Assembly: GCA_035556735.1 (NCBI GenBank)
Contig: DATMFF010000014.1
Location: 1 to 64,000, forward strand
DNA length: 64,000 nt
Source of the DNA: CANJBX01 sp035556735
GTDB taxonomy: Bacteria > Pseudomonadota > Alphaproteobacteria > Rhizobiales > Xanthobacteraceae
Reading direction: 5' to 3'
Shown: piece by piece, positions 51,149 to 60,521 of the stretch
Position numbering within the stretch: position 1 is the stretch's first letter
How the letters are laid out: each line of letters begins with the position of its first letter
Notes under the pieces: model-generated
Seen by the model: the letters and a program-made list of their open reading frames with translations, nothing else
What the model was told of the DNA's origin: nothing
The model's database searches: none
Program-made: the position numbers and the translations under genes

Positions 51149-52003
51149 ATGAAGCTCGTCCGTTACGGCCAGGCCGGCCGGGAGAAGCCCGGCATCATCG
51201 ATGCCGAGGGCCGCATCCGCGATCTCTCGAAGATCGTGCCCGACATCGCCGGCGAGGCGCTGACGCCGAAGGGGCTCGCGAGCATCCGCAAGGCCCGTCC
51301 CGACAAGCTGCCGCTGGTGCGCGGCAATCCCCGCCTCGGCCCCTGCGTCGGCCATGTGCGCAACTTCATCGCCATCGGGCTCAACTACGCCGACCACGCC
51401 GCCGAGGCCGGCATGCCGCTGCCGAAGGAGCCGATCATCTTCAACAAGGCGCCCACCAGCATCTGCGGACCGAACGACGACACGATCATCCCGAAGGACT
51501 CCACCAAGCTCGACTACGAGGTCGAGCTGGGCATCGTGATCGGCAGCCGCGCGCGCTACCTCGCCAAGAATCAGGCGATGGATGCGGTCGCCGGCTATTT
51601 CCTCTCGAACGACGTGTCCGAGCGCGCGTTCCAGATCGAGCGCTCCGGCGGCCAATGGAACAAGGGCAAGGGCTGCGAGACCTTCGGCCCGATCGGGCCC
51701 TGGCTCGTCACCAGGGACGAGATCAAGAACCCGCAGAACCTCGACATGTGGCTCACGGTCAACGGCGAGACGCGGCAGAAGGGCAACACGCGCACCATGA
51801 TCTTCGGCGTCGCGCACCTCGTCTGGTACTGCTCGCAGTTCTTCGTGATGGAGCCTGGCGACATCATCGTCACCGGCACCCCACCGGGCGTCGCGCTGGG
51901 CATGAAGCCCGAGCCGAAGTTCCTCAAGGCGGGCGACGTCGTGCGCCTCGGCATCGCCGGACTCGGCGAGCAGACGCAGAAGATCGTCAAGTTCAGGAAG
52001 TAG
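51149..52003 (+). CDS. Fumarylacetoacetate hydrolase family protein
   Basis: A 284-residue member of the FAH superfamily, whose members hydrolyse or hydrate beta-diketo acids in aromatic compound breakdown. The metal site is KLDYEVELGIVIG (Glu pair) with the Asp in NDVSERAFQ, and the family block IVTGTPPGVALGMKP is present. FIAIGLNYADHAAEAGMPLP is the usual opening of the catalytic domain. The GAGGAGGATC ribosome-binding site fixes the ATG at 51149. Substrate unknown; ureidoglycolate lyase or acylpyruvase activities are possible alternatives. Confidence 0.9.
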   Translation: MKLVRYGQAGREKPGIIDAEGRIRDLSKIVPDIAGEALTPKGLASIRKARPDKLPLVRGNPRLGPCVGHVRNFIAIGLNYADHAAEAGMPLPKEPIIFNKAPTSICGPNDDTIIPKDSTKLDYEVELGIVIGSRARYLAKNQAMDAVAGYFLSNDVSERAFQIERSGGQWNKGKGCETFGPIGPWLVTRDEIKNPQNLDMWLTVNGETRQKGNTRTMIFGVAHLVWYCSQFFVMEPGDIIVTGTPPGVALGMKPEPKFLKAGDVVRLGIAGLGEQTQKIVKFRK

Positions 52004-52011
52004 CGCGTGGC

Positions 52012-52911
52012 TTACTTCGCCGCGGCGGCCACCTGTGCGCCCTCGCCGGCGGTCTCGCCCTGTGCGGACGCCGACTTGGTCGCGCTGTGCGCGGCCGTCG
52101 ACTTCGCGCGCGGCTTGGCGGGCCGTTGCGCCCGCTGCGGAGCGGGCTGCTGTTGCACCGCCTGATAAGGCTGCGCGCCGTAGGGCTGCGTTCCGTAGTA
52201 CGCCTGCCCCGGGTAGGGCTGCGCGGCATAAGCCTGCGCCGCATTGGGCTGCGCGTACGGTTGCTGATAGGACGGCTGCTGATAGGACGGCTGCGTCGCA
52301 TAGGTCTGCGGCTGGTAGGCCGGCTGCGCGTAGTAGGCCTGGGCCGCGTAAGCCGCATCCGCCTGCGTCGCTGACGCCTGGGTGACGCCCCCGCCATACT
52401 GCGGAGCGCCGTAGGCCGGCACGAGAGCGGGCGCGGCGGCAGGGGCCGGCACCCGTGCTGCGGCCTGGGCGGGTCCGCTCGCCTTGGCCTTGGACTGGCG
52501 GCGCGGCGGATGATGCGGCCGCCGGTATGGCGGCGGCGGCGCGTACACGGGCGGCGGATACGGATACGCCTGCTGATAGGTGTAGGTCGGACGCGCCGGC
52601 CCGCAGCACGTCGGCGGCGGGCGATAGCAGCACGGCGTCGGGGCCGGACGCACGCAGGCCGATCCGCAGCCGACATTGCCGTAACTGACGGCCGCGCCGT
52701 AGCCGAGATAGTAGTCCTGCCGCACGATTCGCGGCGCATAGAACAGCGGCGGCGGCGGCGGCGGAGCCTGATACACCACCGGGGCGGCGTAAACCGGCGG
52801 CGGAGGCGGCGGATAGTACGCGGGCGGCGGAGGCGAGTAGTCGGCGGCGTGGGCGGCGAACGACACCGCCAGCCACGCCGCCGTACAAAGAGCCCTCAAC
52901 GCAAGACGCAT
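52012..52911 (-). CDS. Pro/Tyr/Gln/Ala-rich secreted protein
   Basis: I do not recognise this 299-residue protein. A signal peptide (ALRALCTAAWLAVSFAAHAA) precedes a strongly biased sequence: polyproline runs (YYPPPPPPVYAAPVVYQAPP), a Cys cluster (CGSACVRPAPTPCCYRPPPT, then CCGP), and Gln/Tyr repeats such as SYQQPSYQQPYAQP. The Cys-rich part at about residues 80-105 resembles the tail of small exported proteins of rhizobia. A surface or cell-wall-associated role is possible, but this is inference from composition. ATG at 52911. Confidence 0.62.
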   Translation of the reverse strand: MRLALRALCTAAWLAVSFAAHAADYSPPPPAYYPPPPPPVYAAPVVYQAPPPPPPLFYAPRIVRQDYYLGYGAAVSYGNVGCGSACVRPAPTPCCYRPPPTCCGPARPTYTYQQAYPYPPPVYAPPPPYRRPHHPPRRQSKAKASGPAQAAARVPAPAAAPALVPAYGAPQYGGGVTQASATQADAAYAAQAYYAQPAYQPQTYATQPSYQQPSYQQPYAQPNAAQAYAAQPYPGQAYYGTQPYGAQPYQAVQQQPAPQRAQRPAKPRAKSTAAHSATKSASAQGETAGEGAQVAAAAK

Positions 52912-53023
52912 GACACCACTCCACGCAACCGAAAGACGCCCGCCCCGTTCGTGGGACCGCAGTCAGCAATAGAGCATTAAGGTAAACAATCGGTTCGCGT
53001 CGGAGCGCCCGGGCGGGCGCCCG

Positions 53024-54097
53024 CTAGCTGTCGCGGGCGTCGAGCACGCCCTTGATCGAGATCCGCGACCACGCCGCGGTCCGCTCGCGGAACGCCACAT
53101 AAGAATCGTGCGTGCGCCGCGCGATCTCGCTGCGCCCGGCGAGTTCACCCAGCACGGCGGCGGCCTCGCGACGCGCCGCCGCGACGACGTCGGAGGGAAA
53201 TGCGCGCAGCTGCACGTTGTTGCGGCCAACGAGCGCGGCCAGCGCTTCAGCATTGAGGCGCTCCATCTCGGAGAGCGCGAAGCTCGCCTCGGCGGCGCAG
53301 GCGTGGGCGATGATCGCCTTGGTCTCGGCATCCGCCGACTGCCACGTCTTGAGCGAGACGATGCACTCGCCGGTGCCGTTCGGCTTGTTGAAGCCGGGAC
53401 CGTAATAGAACGGCGCCACGCGGTAGAGCCCGAGCGCAATGTCGGTGCCGGGTCCGACGAACTCGGCGGCATCGAGCAGGCCCGATTGCAGGCTGGTGAG
53501 GATCTCGCCGACCGGGGTCGTCTGCGGCGTCGCTCCGAGCCGGCGATAGACGTCGCCGCCGAGTCCGAGCGAGCGGATCTTGAAGCTCTTAAGGTCGTCG
53601 AGGCTCTTCATCTCGCGCCGGAACCAGCCGCCCATGCAGACGCCGGTGTTGCCGCCCATGAACGGCTTCACGCCGAAGGGCGCGTAGAGCTCATCCCACA
53701 ACGCCTGGCCGCCGCCGGCGTCGACCCAGGCGACGTGCTCCTGCGGCGTCAGCCCGAACGGCACCGTGGTGAAAAAGGCCGCGGCCGGCTGCTTGCCCTG
53801 CCAGTAGAACGCGGCCGTGTGGCCGAGCTCGGCGATGCCGCCGCCGACCGCATCGAGCACCTCGAACGCGGGCACGACCTCGCCGGCGGCGTGCACCGTG
53901 ACCTGGATACGTCCGCCCGAGAGCGCAGTGATGCGCTCGGCGACGCGCTCCGCCGACATGCCGGGGCCCGGCAGGCGGCGCGGCCACGACGTCACCATGC
54001 GCCAGCGCCGTGTCTGCGCGCGCGCGACGGCCGGCGCCGCGATGCCGGCGGCAAACGCCGCGCCGCCGAGCACCCGCCTGCGATCGAGCTTCGTCAT
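53024..54097 (-). CDS. TRAP transporter substrate-binding protein (DctP, TakP-like)
   Basis: A 357-residue periplasmic receptor of the DctP family. A twin-arginine signal is present (KLDRRRVLGGAAFAAGIAA). Mature motifs are WPRRLPGPGMSAERVAERI, ELGHTAAFYWQGKQPAAAFF, FGVKPFMGGNTGVCMGGWF and AAEFVGPGTDIALGLYRVAP, the last with the TakP-like form typical of alpha-keto-acid binding proteins. The membrane subunits DctQ and DctM are not adjacent. It begins 25 bases after thiD in a TPP-riboswitch-led operon, so its ligand may relate to thiamine precursors or TPP-dependent metabolism. That link is inferred from position only. Confidence 0.88.
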   Translation of the reverse strand: MTKLDRRRVLGGAAFAAGIAAPAVARAQTRRWRMVTSWPRRLPGPGMSAERVAERITALSGGRIQVTVHAAGEVVPAFEVLDAVGGGIAELGHTAAFYWQGKQPAAAFFTTVPFGLTPQEHVAWVDAGGGQALWDELYAPFGVKPFMGGNTGVCMGGWFRREMKSLDDLKSFKIRSLGLGGDVYRRLGATPQTTPVGEILTSLQSGLLDAAEFVGPGTDIALGLYRVAPFYYGPGFNKPNGTGECIVSLKTWQSADAETKAIIAHACAAEASFALSEMERLNAEALAALVGRNNVQLRAFPSDVVAAARREAAAVLGELAGRSEIARRTHDSYVAFRERTAAWSRISIKGVLDARDS

Positions 54098-54122
54098 GCC
54101 GTGATCCTTTCGATGGTCCGCG

Positions 54123-54916
<794 letters not shown>

Positions 54917-54920
<4 letters not shown>

Positions 54921-55636
54921 GGGGCGGCCTCCTCCTGGCGGCGGCGCTCGCGCGTGTCGGGCACGAACGGGGCACGTCGCTTGAGCGCGGCATCGATCAG
55001 CGTGCGCAGCTCGCGCGCCGCATGCGCGGGATCGGCGGCATCGTCGAGCCGCGCGAGCGCGGAGTCCATGGCGAGCCCTTCGGCGCCTGCTGCGATCGCC
55101 GCGGCGGCATCCGCCGCTCCGATCCCGCCCGCGGCGCAGACGGGGAAATTCCCGATACGATCGCGAAACACCTCGATGATCTCCTGCAGGCCTGCAATCC
55201 CAACGGCCGGGCACGGCTCTGCGTCGGACCCGGGCGCGAACACGCCATCGGCCACGACGTAATCGACGATGGCCAGCGGCGCGGCCCTGGCCTCGCGCGC
55301 CGTGCGCAGCGTGAGCCCGATGAACGGTACGGGCCCCAACTGCCCGCGCACCAGGCGCGGGTCCATGCCGTCCGCACCAAGGCGCACGCCGTCGATGCCG
55401 GCTGCGGCCACGATCTCGACGCGATCGCGCACGATCAGCGGCACGCGCGGCGGCAGCGCATCCTTCACCGCGCGCGCGAGCGCCGCGATGTCCCGCGGCG
55501 CGCCGCGATCGTCACGCAGCTCGATCAGCGTCGCGCCGCCGGCCGCCAGCCGGCGCGCCAAATCCGGCAGGCCGGCGTTGCCGGACCGAAGGGGATCGAG
55601 GATCGCGCAGAGGCGCAGGTCGAGCTCGTCGAACAT
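54917..55636 (-). CDS. thiE: Thiamine phosphate synthase ThiE
   Basis: A 239-residue TIM-barrel enzyme joining HMP-PP and thiazole phosphate. The signs are LIELRDDRGAPRDIAALARA (in place of the usual QLR region), VPLIVRDRVEIVAAAGIDGVRLGA, FIGLTLRTAREARAA, DYVVADGVFAPGSDAE and the phosphate loop FPVCAAGGIGAADAAAAI. The motifs are somewhat divergent from E. coli ThiE, but the surrounding genes make the assignment firm. It is flanked by thiM 6 bases upstream and thiD overlapping by four bases. Confidence 0.92.
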
Positions 55637-55642
55637 GCCGCG

Positions 55643-56428
55643 CTACACCACCCGGGCACGGTCGACGATCGTGGCGCGGTCGAGCGCGTGCACCGCGTCG
55701 AGGATGCCGGCGGCGAAGGTGCCGGGCCCCCCAGCGCGCGCAGCCGCGATCTGGCCGGCCACGCCGAGGATGAGCAGGCCGGCCGCCGTGGCGAGGAAGG
55801 CATCCTTCTCGACCGCGAGGCACGCGCCGACCAGTGCGCTGCCGGCACAGCCCATGGCCGTGACCTTGGCCATCAGCGGATCGCCGTTGGAGATGCAGGC
55901 CAGCCGATCGTCCCCCAGGACGATGTCGGCCTCGCCGGTGAGGCCGATAACCGTATGCGTCTCCTGCGCGAAGCGCGCCAGCGCTGCCCCGTCGACGTCG
56001 CCACCCGAGAGCGCCGCGAATTCCGCGCGGTTGAGCCGGACCACCGCCGGCTGGCGGGTCAGCAGCGTGCGCGCAAAGGCCGCGCGCTGCGGCGAGCGCT
56101 CGACGAATACCGGGTCGAGCAGCCATGGCTTGCCGGCCTGCCGCACCGCCGCGATGGCGAGCTCGGCCGCCGTGCGGCGCTCGGCGTCGAATGTCCCGAG
56201 GTTGACCAGCAGCGCGTCGGCCCGGCCGGCGAATTCGCCGACCTCCTCGACCGAAATGGTCATCGAGGGAATGGCGCCGGCCGCCAGCAGCATGTTGGCC
56301 GAGAAGTTCTGCGCGACCGCGTTGGTGATGCAGTGAACGCGCGGAGCCTGCGCCCGGATGCGCGCGAGCACGTCGGCCGCGGCGGACGGGATTTCCTTGG
56401 ACGAGATGGGTCTGTCGGGCGACAGCAT
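55643..56428 (-). CDS. thiM: Hydroxyethylthiazole kinase ThiM
   Basis: A 261-residue kinase that phosphorylates salvaged hydroxyethylthiazole. Substrate motif: VHCITNAVAQNFSANMLLAA; ATP and anion-hole blocks: PWLLDPVFVERSPQRAAF, VVRLNRAEFAALSGGD and KVTAMGCAGSALVGACLAV, containing the catalytic Cys loop. It is the first gene of the operon, and its ribosome-binding site (GGAGGGAG) is the 3' end of the TPP riboswitch. Control is therefore likely at translation initiation. The first base of its ATG is in the predicted extended P1 helix. Confidence 0.95.
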   Translation of the reverse strand: MLSPDRPISSKEIPSAAADVLARIRAQAPRVHCITNAVAQNFSANMLLAAGAIPSMTISVEEVGEFAGRADALLVNLGTFDAERRTAAELAIAAVRQAGKPWLLDPVFVERSPQRAAFARTLLTRQPAVVRLNRAEFAALSGGDVDGAALARFAQETHTVIGLTGEADIVLGDDRLACISNGDPLMAKVTAMGCAGSALVGACLAVEKDAFLATAAGLLILGVAGQIAAARAGGPGTFAAGILDAVHALDRATIVDRARVV

Positions 56429-56433
56429 CTCAA

Positions 56434-56559
56434 GCTCCCTCCGCCGGCATGATCCGGATCAGGTTCGATGGGTTGGCTCGCACCTCTCAGCCCGTCCCTC
56501 GGCCGGCAAGACCACCTGCGATCCTGCATCCGGCCCGCACGGCGGGCACCCCATTGAGA
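56434..56559 (-). promoter_or_regulatory. TPP riboswitch (THI element)
   Basis: On the minus strand the conserved blocks of the thiamine pyrophosphate riboswitch occur in order: GGGGTGCC (56552-56545), GCTGAGA (56491-56485), GAACCTGATC (56466-56457) and the 3' end GCCGGCGGAGGGA (56448-56436). The last block contains the thiM ribosome-binding site. TCTCAA (56559-56554) can pair with TTGAGA (56433-56428), extending P1 to the A of the thiM ATG. Ligand binding should therefore hide the initiation site. The promoter is presumably upstream, between 56560 and the divergent gene at 56686. Confidence 0.93.
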
Positions 56560-56685
56560 TTGCAGCCGATATCTAGCCCCGCCAGCCTCGCCATTCAAGC
56601 CGAGTCGACGGCAGCGGCGCGATCGCGGGGACCGCTTGTCAGGACGGCGCGATTTTGCTGCATTGGGTTTTCCCGGAGGTCCCGC

Positions 56686-56922
56686 ATGGTCCCGTTCTTC
56701 GTCCAGATCAAATGCCAGCTCGGGCGCAGCTACGACGTGGCGAACGCGCTCGCCGACGCCGAAATCGCGTCGGAAATCTATTCGACCGCCGGCCAATTCG
56801 ACCTGCTGGCGAAGTTCTATGTCGACCAGGCCACGGATATCGGGCACTTCGTCAACGAGAAGGTGCAGAAGATCCCGGGCATCCAGGACACCCAGACGAT
56901 CATCTGCTTCAAGGCGTTCTAG
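56686..56922 (+). CDS. Stand-alone Lrp/AsnC ligand-binding (RAM) domain protein
   Basis: A 78-residue protein equal to the C-terminal effector domain of Lrp/AsnC regulators, without a DNA-binding helix-turn-helix. The beta-alpha-beta pattern is MVPFFVQIKCQLGRSYDVAN, TAGQFDLLAKFYVD and FVNEKVQKIPGIQDTQTIIC. Such RAM-only proteins form octamers or bind amino acids and are common in alphaproteobacteria. A perfect GGAGGT sits 5 bases before the ATG. It is divergent from the thi operon and 34 bases ahead of the converging EamA gene. Confidence 0.85.
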   Translation: MVPFFVQIKCQLGRSYDVANALADAEIASEIYSTAGQFDLLAKFYVDQATDIGHFVNEKVQKIPGIQDTQTIICFKAF

Positions 56923-56956
56923 CCCGGGGGCATACGCTCCCGCCGGCCGAGGCGCG

Positions 56957-57883
56957 CTACTCGCTCGCAGGCGGGCCCTCGAGCACGCGCGAGCGCTTGA
57001 CGCCGAGCTGCCGCTCGCGCCACAGCACGAAGAGGCCGCAGGCCACCACGATCGCCGCGCCGAAATATACGAACAGGGTCGGCAGTTCCCCGAACATCAC
57101 GTAGCCCAGCACGAACGCCCACAGCATCGCCGTGTAGTCGAACGGCGCCACCAGCGAAGCGGGCGCGTAGCGATAGCTCTCCGTGAGCAGAATGTGCGAG
57201 AGTCCGCCGATGATCCCGATCATGGCGAGCATGAGGAATTCCGCGGGCGTGGTCGCGAGCCAGCCGAACGGCAGCGTGCACAGGCCCGCCACCGCGCAGA
57301 TCAACGAAAAATAGAACACGATCGAGGACGTCGTCTCCGTGTCGGTGAGCCGCCGCGTCTGGATCACCGTTCCGGCATTCGAAATCGCGCCGGCCAGCGC
57401 GCACAGCGCGCCGATCGTACGCTCGGTCGAGCCGACGTAGAACATTCCCCAGACGTCGAGATAGGGCCACAGCATCACGATCACGCCGGCAAATCCGACG
57501 CTGACGGCGGACCAGCGATAGATCCGCACCCGCTCCTTGAGGATGAGCGCGGCCATCGCCACGGTGATGAGCGGAGAAGCGAACGAGATGGCGGTCGCGT
57601 CCATCAGCGGCAGCCGCGCCAGGGCGGCGAAGTTGAGGAACATGCCGAGGATGCCCTGGCTGCCGCGCGCCAGGTGCCCGAGCGGACGGCGCGTGATCAC
57701 GGCCGCCGCCAGCTCCCGCCGCCACGCGTAGATCAGGACGACGGGCAGGATGGCGAAGGCGCTGCGGAAGAACACGATCTCGCCCAGAGGGAACTTCTGG
57801 CCCGCCAGCCGGATGAGCGCGCTCATCATTGCGAACAGCAATACCGAAGCGAGCTTGAGCGAGATACCGGTGGCGAGGTTCAT
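56957..57883 (-). CDS. EamA/DMT-family transporter
   Basis: A 308-residue transporter of the drug/metabolite superfamily with ten hydrophobic helices arranged as two EamA repeats. Repeat one ends near ATAISFASPLITVAMAALIL followed by KERVRIYRWSAV, and repeat two has ISHILLTESYRYAPASLVAPF-like sequence and LWAFVLGYVMFGELPTLFVY. Members export amino acids, purines or other metabolites; the substrate is not predictable. The ATG is at 57883. A short basic C-terminus follows the last helix. The upstream gap to 58165 is a divergent promoter region without a gene. Confidence 0.9.
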   Translation of the reverse strand: MNLATGISLKLASVLLFAMMSALIRLAGQKFPLGEIVFFRSAFAILPVVLIYAWRRELAAAVITRRPLGHLARGSQGILGMFLNFAALARLPLMDATAISFASPLITVAMAALILKERVRIYRWSAVSVGFAGVIVMLWPYLDVWGMFYVGSTERTIGALCALAGAISNAGTVIQTRRLTDTETTSSIVFYFSLICAVAGLCTLPFGWLATTPAEFLMLAMIGIIGGLSHILLTESYRYAPASLVAPFDYTAMLWAFVLGYVMFGELPTLFVYFGAAIVVACGLFVLWRERQLGVKRSRVLEGPPASE

Positions 57884-58165
57884 GTGCGGCGCGGCCCGTC
57901 CCGATTTGAGAATGCGCGATACGTGACAGAACGCTCCAACGCGAGCTTCGGACTCGTCGATCCGGGAAATTCAGATTCATCACACCGGGCGCGTACATTT
58001 CGACCCGGCGGCGCATGCGCCACGACCACGATATTCCTACGCCGCCGTTGCGAAAAAGCCACCCTCGAACATGCAATGCACGCAGGAAAAACTCGCCTGT
58101 TTACAGCCGCGATGTTCCAACTTATGGGTGAACAAAATATGTGATCGGGAATTGGAGGGGCATTG

Positions 58166-58888
58166 ATGGGTGCGACAAAATTTGTCGCCAAGTCTTTATG
58201 CGTGCTCTTTGCAGTCGCCGCGATCGGCGGTGCTGCGGCCGCGCAGACGGCGAAGACCACTCACGCGCGGGCCCATCGCTCGGCGCAGGCGGTGTACCTG
58301 ATCAAGGGGCTCGCCGGGTTTCAAACGGGTGTCATCGATCTGGGCGAACGTCTGCGCCAGCGCGGAATCATGCCGCGAATCGAGAGCCATCTGTCGTCCG
58401 ACACGGTCGCCGACGAGATCATCGCGCGCTACCGCGGCGGCATGCGCGCGCCGATCGCGATCGTCGGCTATTCGCTCGGCGCCGACGCGGCGGCCAGCAT
58501 CGCGCGGCGCCTCTACGAGCACAAAATCCCGGTCGCCCTGCTGGTCACCTTTGCGCCTGTCGCCGATGCGCGCGTGACGCCGAACGTGCGGCGCGCCGTC
58601 AACTATTACCAGTCGACGAGCGCGTGGCGCGGAAAGATGGTGCCGGTGCAGGGCTTCCGCGGATCGATGAAGAACGTGAACCTCGACAACGAGGGCGACA
58701 TCAACCACTTCACGATCATCTCGGCCGACCGGCTGCAGCTCGCGACCATCGGCATGATCCAGTCGGTGCTGGGACATTGGCGCAAGCCCGCGGTCGCCGG
58801 CGCGGCCTCTCCCCATGGCACGGCCTCCTCCGGCCATCGCAGCACCGCGCAAGGGTCGCAGGGCGCGGCGGCCGCGCGATCGAACTAG
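58166..58888 (+). CDS. Secreted alpha/beta-hydrolase-like protein
   Basis: A 240-residue exported protein of uncertain function. After a signal peptide (SLCVLFAVAAIGGAAAAQ), the sequence has the nucleophile elbow IAIVGYSLGADAAASIARRL (G-x-S-x-G, Ser about residue 113), preceded by the strand AVYLIKGLAGFQTGVIDLGE, and a possible catalytic His in GDINHFTIIS near 187. An acid residue is unclear. The C-terminal 45 residues are Ala/Gly/His/Ser-rich. GGAGGGG precedes the start; ATG at 58166 is used although a TTG one codon earlier is also possible. A palindrome overlaps the first codons. Confidence 0.75.
   Translation: MGATKFVAKSLCVLFAVAAIGGAAAAQTAKTTHARAHRSAQAVYLIKGLAGFQTGVIDLGERLRQRGIMPRIESHLSSDTVADEIIARYRGGMRAPIAIVGYSLGADAAASIARRLYEHKIPVALLVTFAPVADARVTPNVRRAVNYYQSTSAWRGKMVPVQGFRGSMKNVNLDNEGDINHFTIISADRLQLATIGMIQSVLGHWRKPAVAGAASPHGTASSGHRSTAQGSQGAAAARSN
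58172..58188. promoter_or_regulatory. Palindrome GCGACAAA-A-TTTGTCGC at gene start
   Basis: A perfect inverted repeat of two 8-base arms overlaps codons 3-8 of the hydrolase-like gene. Related arms occur in palindromes at 13635-13649 and 28774-28787. It could be a transcription factor site or an mRNA hairpin masking translation. It also resembles a RegR/PrrA-type box. Confidence 0.45.
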
Positions 58889-58894
58889 ACAGCG

Positions 58895-59811
58895 CTAGTT
58901 CTTCGCCGGCCGCGGCGGCCCTTCGACCGGCGGCAGCGACTTGAGATAGACCGCCATCGCCTCCCGGTCCGCGTCGCTGAGCTCCGACGTGTTGCGGATG
59001 ACGGCGGTCATCGCTCCGCCGACGGAATCGCCCGTCGGCGTGGAGCCGGTGCTCAGCAGGTAGGCAAGGTCCTTGTCGGAATAGTCGCCGAGCCCCTTCT
59101 GCGTGATGTTGGGCACCCAGCCTTTGCCGTCGACGTCAGGCCCTCCGGCAAACCGCTGCGCGTCGACGATGCCGCCCAGCATGTTGCGCGGGCTGTGACA
59201 CTCGGCGCAGTGACCGGGCCCGTTCACGAGATAGGCGCCGCGGTTCCACTCGGCCGACTGCGCCGGGTCGGGCTTGAACGGCTCTCCGTCCAGGAACAGG
59301 AACTTCCAGCCGCCGAGCAGGCGCCGCACGTTGAACGGGAATCGCACGTCGTGGTCGGGCGCCCTGCCCTTCACCGGCGGCAGCGTCTTGATGAAGGCGA
59401 ACATGTCGCGCACGTCCGCGAGCGCCATGCGCTGATACGACGTATAGGGGAACGCCGGGAAATAATGGCGGCCGTCCGGCGAGGTCCCCTTCCACAGCGC
59501 CGTGACGAAATCAGCCTCGCTCCAGCGCCCGATGCCGTCGTCGGGATCGGGCGAGATGTTCGGCGCGACGAAGGTGCCGAACGGAGACTTGAGCGCAAGC
59601 CCTCCGCCCAAGCGCGTGCGATCTTCCTCCTTGGGCGTGGCGTGGCAGGACGCGCAGCCGCCGCGTAGAACATGGTGCGGCCATTGGCGAGATCGGCCGT
59701 GTGGGGAGGCAGCGCGTCGGCCGCGACACGTGCCGGCATGGTGACGATCCAGAATGCGACGAGGCCCAGCGCCGCCACGGCAGCAATCGCGATCACCAGC
59801 TTGCGCAGCAT
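58895..59811 (-). pseudogene. Diheme cytochrome c gene with frameshift
   Basis: The start at ATG 59811 gives a membrane-anchored signal (LVIAIAAVAALGLVAFWIVT) and reads to NGRTMFYA near 59665. The next codons in frame are wrong, but losing one base of phase restores GGCASCHATPKEEDRTRLGG with the haem motif CASCH, then LALKSPFGTFVAPNISPDPD and, later, GHCAECHSPRN (second haem). The deletion of one base lies in the GC-rich run 59657-59664. Repaired, the protein would be 305 residues with two CxxCH sites, a common periplasmic electron carrier. It may be a true null allele or a sequencing error. It lies downstream of a cytochrome c' gene. Confidence 0.82.
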
Positions 59812-59864
59812 CCGTCCACTCCGGGTCCTCGATCAGCTTAAGGCGGCGCGCGCGCGAATGCGAA

Positions 59865-59891
59865 AGGGCGGCACCCGCCGGATGCCGCCCT
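59865..59891 (-). terminator. Hairpin terminator after the cytochrome c' gene
   Basis: On the minus strand AGGGCGGCA pairs with TGCCGCCCT across a 9-base loop, with TTTC following. It lies 19 bases beyond the cytochrome c' stop and 54 bases before the diheme cytochrome start, so it probably ends that transcript. Confidence 0.65.
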
Positions 59892-59909
59892 CAAAGCCGA
59901 TATCTCGTC

Positions 59910-60347
59910 TCAGCTCTTCTTGGCGCGATAGGTCTCGTGGCACCCGCCGCAATTCCTCATGACCACGGGAAACGTCGCCTTGAAGCTGGCCTCGTCCTTG
60001 ACCTTGGACTGCGCGTCCTTGGCATCGCTCGCGAACTTCGCGAACTTGGCCTTGAAGTCCTCGTGCTTCTCCCACACAGCGGGCAAGGCCGCCGTGTCGC
60101 CGCCCTTGGAATCGGGAGGAAACAGCGCCGGCGCCTTTTCGGCCGTCTGCGCATAGGTCGCGAAGATCGCCTGGGCCTTGGCCAGATCGAAGGGCTCCTC
60201 GCCCTTGATGAACTTGGCGCCTTGTCCGGCCTGCGCCCCCAGCGTCTTCATCGCAGCCTTGCGCTGCGCGACGACGTCCTGCTGCGCAACAGCCGCAGTC
60301 ATGCCGATGGCCATCACGCTGACGGCGAGCATCGTGCGAACGAACAT
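59910..60347 (-). CDS. Cytochrome c' family protein
   Basis: A 145-residue periplasmic four-helix-bundle cytochrome. A signal peptide (MLAVSVMAIGMTAAVAQ) precedes the mature start DVVAQRKAAMKTLGAQAG, and the haem-binding CGGCH is at residues 133-137 near the C-terminus (VMRNCGGCHETYRAKKS), the position typical of cytochrome c'. These proteins bind NO or act as electron carriers. AGAGGAAG lies before the ATG. It is downstream of a molybdenum-hydroxylase large subunit (174 bases) and upstream of the frameshifted cytochrome. Confidence 0.9.
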   Translation of the reverse strand: MFVRTMLAVSVMAIGMTAAVAQQDVVAQRKAAMKTLGAQAGQGAKFIKGEEPFDLAKAQAIFATYAQTAEKAPALFPPDSKGGDTAALPAVWEKHEDFKAKFAKFASDAKDAQSKVKDEASFKATFPVVMRNCGGCHETYRAKKS

Positions 60348-60521
60348 ACTTCCTCTCCCATCTGTAGGTGCGACTTCAATGGAGGGCATGGCAGCCTGAG
60401 CCCCGCCCCCCATGCCGAACACCGGCTTGCCTCGTTTATTCCCGTGAGCGAATTGAGGCACACGCGACGCGACGCGAGGCCCGCGGCGATCACAAGCATG
60501 TGACCGGATCGCCCACCGCGC

